This document shows, one piece after another, positions 58,901-64,000 of a DNA stretch of 64,000 nucleotides (the stretch's first letter is position 1; each line of letters begins with the position of its first letter). The notes beneath the pieces were generated by a model that was given only the letters and a program-made list of their open reading frames with translations, had not been told where the DNA came from and did not search any database. A program made the position numbers and the translations under genes. Source of the stretch: Isoetes taiwanensis (lineage: Eukaryota > Streptophyta > Lycopodiopsida > Isoetales > Isoetaceae); assembly GCA_021234155.1 (NCBI GenBank), contig JAJEKV010000026.1, positions 17,388,468-17,452,467 of the forward strand. Direction: 5' to 3'.

Positions 58901-59716
58901 AAAACCAGATGTGACATTACTGATGGGGATATGGAGAAGCTCAAAGTATGGAGCTCGCAGTACCTAGATACTGCAACAAAAAGAAATGTTAAGACCATAG
59001 ACCTTCCAGATAGGGTAAAAGAGTTTTTGAAGGAACGTCTAGGTTTTCCTGTTGTTAAGTTTGATCCAATAACAAGTGAGAGCAGCTATTTAATCAGTAT
59101 TGGTAGTAAGGGCTATTGTGGAGAAACTTCAACAAAGGCTCCAATTAGCCTATTTGTTTTGAACTTAATGGAGGAAAACATGGATCATTTTGATAATCAT
59201 GATCTCGAGCAGTTTTGGAGAACTTGCAGGCATATGACAACACTAGAAAAATATACAGTTGTTATATTTGTTAGAATGGGTATGCAATCTGCAAATGTGA
59301 TTCAAAGTGCTGAGAGCATTGTTGGTGAAAAGAAAGTGGTTTATGGCATCTATGAACATTCTGAACAATATGGAGAAAAAGTGTCTACCACTAATCCTTT
59401 CAGCATTGTAGTCACAGTAATGATTAGCAAAGGCCAGATACCTGCTAGTACTTGTTGGCCTCATGACTACAACTTCCAACAACTGCTGATGAAGGTTCAT
59501 GATAACTCGTTAAATTTGAGAGATGTACCCTTTATGGAAGAGTATCCTACCTTGGATTATGTTTGCCTTGGCGAGGGTGTTGTGCTGAAGAGGCATATTA
59601 GACCTAGAGTTGTCAAGTATATAATTAGTTCATTTTGTATCGAGGAGAATTCTATGGTCTGTGAGTGGTACATGTGTAGAAGGAATAATTTGTTCAGAAT
59701 TGTGCATTTTGGGTGA
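55937..59716 (+). CDS. ParB/DGQHR-like domain protein, five exons
   Basis: Exons 55937-56057, 56135-56593, 56832-57534, 58239-58338 and 58427-59716 join in frame at GT-AG sites to about 890 codons. The start has a duplicated PLCIAAADAPN unit and a basic HKRPRTTK. The middle (about residues 300-380) has IYNSMLRLPCRNPSPADVLP, then FYVIEGQHSVRAAQEIL. The order 'I..SM...NP....VLPFD...' then '(V)I-E-G-Q-H-x-x-x-A-A' resembles ParB/sulfiredoxin-fold proteins, especially DGQHR-type (DndB-like) ones; the usual R after H is S. The last exon (about 430 residues) has no domain I know. Six dyads lie in intron 4. It may extend to an upstream exon. Whether host or transposon gene is unknown. Confidence 0.6.
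57599..58125. promoter_or_regulatory. Cluster of six CAGAC-N4-GTCTG dyads inside intron 4
   Basis: Half-sites start at 57599, 57727, 57848 (GGAC variant), 57936, 58072 (right half GTGTG) and 58112. The best, TTTCAGACATGTGTCTGAAA and TTTCAGACATCTGTCTGAAA, have 9-bp arms. 57930-57990 and 58065-58125 form a diverged direct repeat of about 60 bp. Confidence 0.85.
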
Positions 59717-61009
59717 AAATGTGATCAAACGAGCAATGGCATGTGATCTTACCATGCTAAGTTTTACAAAACGGGTCATATTAGCAATATTAGCATGTGG
59801 GGATGTTATTTGAAGTTTTGTAGGGGTTATATTATTTGAATGGTTGAAGAAAGAGATGTTATTAAAATAAAACCAAGGGTGGAGATTTATTAGAATCTAA
59901 GGGCTAAAAACAAAAGCCCTAATTCGAATTGAAAAGGCATGAAGGCAGCAAAGCAGGTTACGGTTGCAGGAGGCGGTCGACCAGGTAGAGGAGCGGATAT
60001 AGGAGAGCAGCCACCGGATTCGGAAGGGAAGGAATGGATCAGAGAGGCAAGGCGACCAGATTTAGAGCAGACAGTCGTTCCAGAGCATTCACCGCATCAG
60101 TTTAGGGCATCTGGCAGTAGGCCGTTAGATCTTGAAGAACCGTGAAGAAACCTTGCTAGTCTGCCAGAAGATCTCCTGGAGTTCTTGCATTTGTGCTATT
60201 AAGAGATAAGTCTATCCATTATTCTGTTATGCAAACCTGAACTATGAATATGATTTATATTTATGAGATTATAACTTATTTCTGAGATAAATACTGTAGA
60301 ACATTCTATATTCAAGTCTAATACGATGAACAGATCCTTATATTATGTGTTAACTGTTATTCACATCATATTTACGTATTAAATCATTACTGCTGCATTC
60401 CATTACCATGTTAATTGTTGTCACTGGTTTTAAAAATGATTTATTGCCCTTTGCCTAAGAGGTTAGAGAAAAATTGATGTTATTCTGTTGTGAATGCTAC
60501 TGCATATGTGTATTGATTGACATAGTGTATATCTTATTACCTGGTTTAAAGCGGTTCAATCCCGCCACTAAATAACTGGTAACTTTGCTACTCTGAACAT
60601 AATGAAGAATGCAGTGAAGCTAGTGCATGAATATCTTAAGAGGTTCCTGGGTATTACCAATTAGATATTTTATATTGCCTTAACCTGGGTAGGACTTCAA
60701 TGTCTGTCATCTGCACACGAAAACCGTCTACATGTTTGGTGGCTTCGCCCGGACCAGGCTTAGAGTGAGCGAGATTATCTCATGCATAAACCTTGCATCT
60801 GGAAAGAACCGGGAATGATTAATAATTATTAGTTGCTTGCTGAATAATTGCTTGCACACTTAGCTTCTGAATAAATTATGTTAAGAGATTGAAAGAGGGG
60901 AAAACTTCACTGGGAATAGTAAATGGGGATAGAAGCGCCATGCTAAACAGAAGAGCGAGAGTGCCACTGTTATAGATGGGACATGCCACCCATAAAAAAC
61001 CTGTGATGT
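59717..61009 (+). repeat. Probable LTR and leader of the Gypsy element
   Basis: No host gene is seen. A plausible primer-binding site, TGGTGGCTTCGCCCGGA, at about 60739 would be complementary to a tRNA 3' end in ...GCCACCA, placing an LTR at roughly 59.73-60.73 kb (TGTGATCAAAC...CTACA). Without the second LTR this is a guess. The open frame at 59939-60145 is within it and probably not a gene. Confidence 0.35.
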
Positions 61010-63322
61010 ATGTATCCACAATTCACTAAAGAGCAAAGAGAGAAGCAAGCTCGATTAAGACAAGAGAGATATAATAGACGCCAGCAACAACAAGAGGAGG
61101 AAGATCTTCAGTTAAAAACACTATTCCATAGGACTAGCCATTCTGAAAATCACACTTCACAAAATACACAAAATATGAGTACATCATCTGTTAAATCAGC
61201 GCGCATGCGCTATGGTACTTTTAGTGGTCAGATAGGAGAAGACCCTGATGCACATGTTAGCCATTTTCTTACGGTGAGTGAGGCAAATCAAGAGAATACA
61301 AACACAGAGCGATTAAGATGGTTCCCAGCCACGTTGATGGGTGGAGCTTCAGAGTGGTATCGCCATTCATTGAAGAATACCACTTATGCTAATTGGAAGG
61401 AATTGGAAGAAGCATTTCTAGAAACTTTTAGACCTGCAGGGTTTATAGATAGACTGGATGATGAATTACAAGACTTCACTATGTTGCCAAACGAGTCTAT
61501 TCAAAGTTATGTTAATAGATTTCGTAGACTCTTGGGTAAGAAACCTAAACCACCAGATGTCGAATATCAGATTAGATGGTTTACTAAAGGACTTCCTAGC
61601 CACATGAGCTTTTATGTAAAAATGCAGTCCCCTGCGTCCTTAGAAGCAGCAATTAAAATTGCATCCCAACTAGAACTGGCAGGGATGAATTATATGAGAA
61701 ACCCACAAATGAATGCTAATATGACAAGCATCCCTAGTTTCTATGCGCCAATGGGGCAAAGTGCTGCTGCTACACCTAATATTCCAGACATACATGTCCA
61801 TTATGCATCCCCTCAATTAGTTGATTATAGTAGAATGCCTTACGGAGCAACTTCTAGAGGGTTGGTGCAGCCGCAAATAGCTCCAAATCAGCCTCCTATA
61901 TCTGATCTTCAGACAACTATTAGGCAAACTATTGATGAGGTCTTGAAAAAGGAGTTGAGTAAGCAATTATCTGCAATTAGAACACCTCGTAATTTAGAGC
62001 CCAAGCCCCGTAGAAATGTATGGTGTGTTCAATGTCAAGGTTATGGTCATTTTCCCAATGAGTGTCCTTTGACCAAGCCTAGGACATGGTGCAATTATTG
62101 TTGTAGGAGTAACCATAATGATAATGACTGTTATTTCCAGCAAGATAGGAGAGTTGATCCAGCGAGAACAAATGTGAGATCTGCTGTCTCAAAACCGTCT
62201 AGCACCCCTAGCTATTATATCCAACCCACTATGGTAGATGGTGGACAAATGCCGCCATTAGTTCCTGTTTATGCTGCTAATCCATCTACACAAGGGAGAA
62301 ATAATACACCCAATAGGTTCTCAAGGCCAACACCAAGACAATCAAGATCCCAACAACCTATTAGATGTTTCAGATGTCAGGAAGAGGGACACATAGCTCC
62401 TAATTGTCCCAATCCACGAAAAGAAGTAGGTTTTGAACCTGTGTGTGGCATTTGCAATACCCAGGGGTTACACTCACAAGATAGGTGCCCACATGCATTG
62501 CCACAACGATCTATAGATAAAGGGTCTAGGGGGAAAGAAAAAATGGTTGACTCTAATTTATGTGAACCAATAGAGGAAAATTCATGCCCCATTTATCAGA
62601 TGCAATTAAATCCTGATAATCAAAGGAGGAGTAGACGTGTGAGATTTGAAAAGCCCGAATTTTTAGGATTAGGTGACACCCAAGACACACCCACATTTGA
62701 AGAACTTAAAGGTATTATGGAAGTAGAAAACCCATCTTCTCTAGATGAGAAAGAGTCTGGAGAGCAACCTAGGAAATCAGGAAGGAGTAAAAGGAAATAC
62801 AAGAAAATTCTAAAACTCTCCAAGGACATGCCTACATATGATATATTGGCCGATCTAGGTAATATTAGACCCACTATCACTTTTGCACAGCTGTTGTCTT
62901 TATCCCCTCCATGTAGAAAGGAAGTGGCTGCGGCTCTACGATTGCAAAAGGACGTATCTGTTAATTCCATATGGCCCTCTTTATTTGATATGAAATCTCC
63001 ATCTGTGCATGTTGTTATAGGGGATTTAGGGCTAGATTCTGCTGTGATTGACGGCGGATCTGGGGTTAACATTATGCCAGAAGAAACTCTTCGAAGATTA
63101 GACCTACCTGCACCTTCTCCTGTTTATTTTAGAGTAAGGATGGCTGATCAGAGACGAGTAAAACCTTTGGGCATGATTACCGGTGTAAAAACCATGATTG
63201 CAAATCTTGTGTTCTATGTGGATTATGTAGTTCTGAAAGCTACCACCACGGTATGTTCTTATCCATTATTATTAGGCCGACCATGGTTGTTAATAAGGCC
63301 GAGCAATACACGATTGGCATAG
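61010..63322 (+). CDS. Gypsy gag-protease with four zinc knuckles
   Basis: An open frame of 770 codons. The retrotransposon gag domain (about residues 65-220) has WFPATLMGGASEWYRHSL and a retroviral-like capsid pattern (F-x-E-T-F-R-P...L-x-D-F-T-M-L-P-N-E-S-I-Q-S-Y). Four CCHC-like knuckles follow: CVQCQGYGHFPNEC, CNYCCRSNHNDNDC, CFRCQEEGHIAPNC and CGICNTQGLHSQDRC. Near the end an aspartic protease has VIDGGSGVNIMP (D-G-G-S rather than D-S-G). The frame ends just after LLLGRPWLL; the protein sense continues in another frame, so a one-base shift lies near 63297. Confidence 0.85.
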   Translation: MYPQFTKEQREKQARLRQERYNRRQQQQEEEDLQLKTLFHRTSHSENHTSQNTQNMSTSSVKSARMRYGTFSGQIGEDPDAHVSHFLTVSEANQENTNTERLRWFPATLMGGASEWYRHSLKNTTYANWKELEEAFLETFRPAGFIDRLDDELQDFTMLPNESIQSYVNRFRRLLGKKPKPPDVEYQIRWFTKGLPSHMSFYVKMQSPASLEAAIKIASQLELAGMNYMRNPQMNANMTSIPSFYAPMGQSAAATPNIPDIHVHYASPQLVDYSRMPYGATSRGLVQPQIAPNQPPISDLQTTIRQTIDEVLKKELSKQLSAIRTPRNLEPKPRRNVWCVQCQGYGHFPNECPLTKPRTWCNYCCRSNHNDNDCYFQQDRRVDPARTNVRSAVSKPSSTPSYYIQPTMVDGGQMPPLVPVYAANPSTQGRNNTPNRFSRPTPRQSRSQQPIRCFRCQEEGHIAPNCPNPRKEVGFEPVCGICNTQGLHSQDRCPHALPQRSIDKGSRGKEKMVDSNLCEPIEENSCPIYQMQLNPDNQRRSRRVRFEKPEFLGLGDTQDTPTFEELKGIMEVENPSSLDEKESGEQPRKSGRSKRKYKKILKLSKDMPTYDILADLGNIRPTITFAQLLSLSPPCRKEVAAALRLQKDVSVNSIWPSLFDMKSPSVHVVIGDLGLDSAVIDGGSGVNIMPEETLRRLDLPAPSPVYFRVRMADQRRVKPLGMITGVKTMIANLVFYVDYVVLKATTTVCSYPLLLGRPWLLIRPSNTRLA

Positions 63323-64000
63323 AGGGATTTTAGTTATTGGTGATGGAAATAATAGGGTGGAAATTACAGTGAGTGAAATGCCAAAAGCTGTTGCACAATT
63401 TGAAGTAGAATCTGATTCCAGTGACAATGATAGTGATAGTAGTGATGACGATTATAATCCAGATAGTGCATATGCGAATGTAGCATCATCTAGTGAGCCA
63501 CAAGAGGATATGACCTTGAAAGAAGAAGGTGTGTACGGAGTTTATGATGACGCGGTTGTAGACTTGGAGGATACAATTCTAAATTTCATGGGTGTTATAG
63601 ATGTTAACCAAGTTGAAGTGGAGAAAGAATGTGAGGAAGAAGAAGAAGAAGATGATATTAAACAAGATAAATATCCTGATTATTTCACGAAGTGCACAAT
63701 TCAAGAGATCAAGGTGGAAAAGAAGCCTGCACATGAAATTAGTCAATATGAAACCTTCTCACAACCTCCCAAGGTGCAAGAAATTAACCTTGGGAAAGGA
63801 GGAGAAGTAAAGACAATAAAGTTAGGGGCTAATATCACTGGGGATTTGTATGACAATTGTGTCGCCTTATTTTCAAAATATCACGATATTTTTGCATGGT
63901 CATATGATGATCTGAAGGGCATTAATCCGTTCTTATGTATGCATAAGATTGAGCTTCATGCTAATGCTAAACCTGTAGTGCAAAAACCTTATAGACTTAA
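63305..64000 (+). pseudogene. Gypsy pol start (partial, after a frameshift, off the right edge)
   Basis: In a frame shifted from gag-protease the sequence continues DWHRGILVIGDGNNRVEI, an acidic serine/aspartate linker (63400-63680), and FAWSYDDLKGINPFLCMHKI with VVQKPYRL, the typical entry into a Gypsy reverse transcriptase. The catalytic motifs are beyond the window. The shift could be a programmed frameshift between protease and polymerase or a disabling indel. Confidence 0.75.

Noticed and set aside
59939..60145. 68-codon frame after the ParB-like gene
   Set aside because: It lies in the probable Gypsy LTR, is proline/arginine-rich and low in complexity, with no family resemblance.

Overview
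The window looks like nuclear DNA of a land plant, most likely a fern or another spore-bearing or gymnosperm lineage with a large genome. The evidence is a PLS-type pentatricopeptide (PPR) gene, a plant methylesterase-type hydrolase, fragments of conserved plant genes with ordinary GT-AG introns, and dense Copia, Gypsy and LINE retrotransposons. I see no bacterial operons, rRNA genes or CRISPR. The species is inference. Most of the sequence is mobile or repetitive, and only a few genes could be functional.

Layout. 1-0.74 kb: 5' end of a minus-strand Copia element (gag start, primer-binding site, probable LTR). 0.8-4.0 kb: direct repeats, a degenerate A/T-rich repeat and a minus-strand LINE. 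4.0-7.1 kb: a dispersed repeat (second copy at 30.8-31.8 kb) carrying a 2.2-kb insertion with terminal inverted repeats, full of copies of one 16-bp palindrome. 7.1-20.4 kb: three arms of a minisatellite-bearing repeat with 10-11-bp periodicity, two of them inverted around a Gypsy-type LTR and two nearly identical and direct, plus tandem repeats and a DSS1/SEM1 exon. 21.8-28.0 kb: a methylesterase-like gene, then AP-3 delta, F-box-like and MED23-like fragments; the F-box fragment is split by a LINE with an 11-bp target duplication. 28-37 kb: mostly unrecognised DNA and two LINE 3' ends. 37.2-49.3 kb: a duplicated PPR locus. The left copy is cut by a Copia element (itself holding a LINE) that ends in LTR plus a second primer-binding site; the right copy has a long open PPR exon. 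A coiled-coil/RING-like gene lies between them.

49.7-59.7 kb is the most unusual region. A 0.9-kilo-residue DUF7869-like, RNase H/transposase-like exon reads leftward. A three-exon, DUF8039-like reading frame, also leftward, starts 0.3 kb from a rightward five-exon gene of about 890 codons with a ParB/DGQHR-like motif. Dyads of the form CAGAC-N4-GTCTG cluster beside and inside the rightward gene. I read this as a possible two-gene mobile or domesticated system. From about 59.7 kb to the end lies a Gypsy-type retrotransposon (gag with four zinc knuckles, protease, a frameshift, then the start of reverse transcriptase) that leaves the window.

Coordinates of exons and element edges were read by eye from splice and repeat signals. 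Family assignments come from remembered motifs, not from a search.
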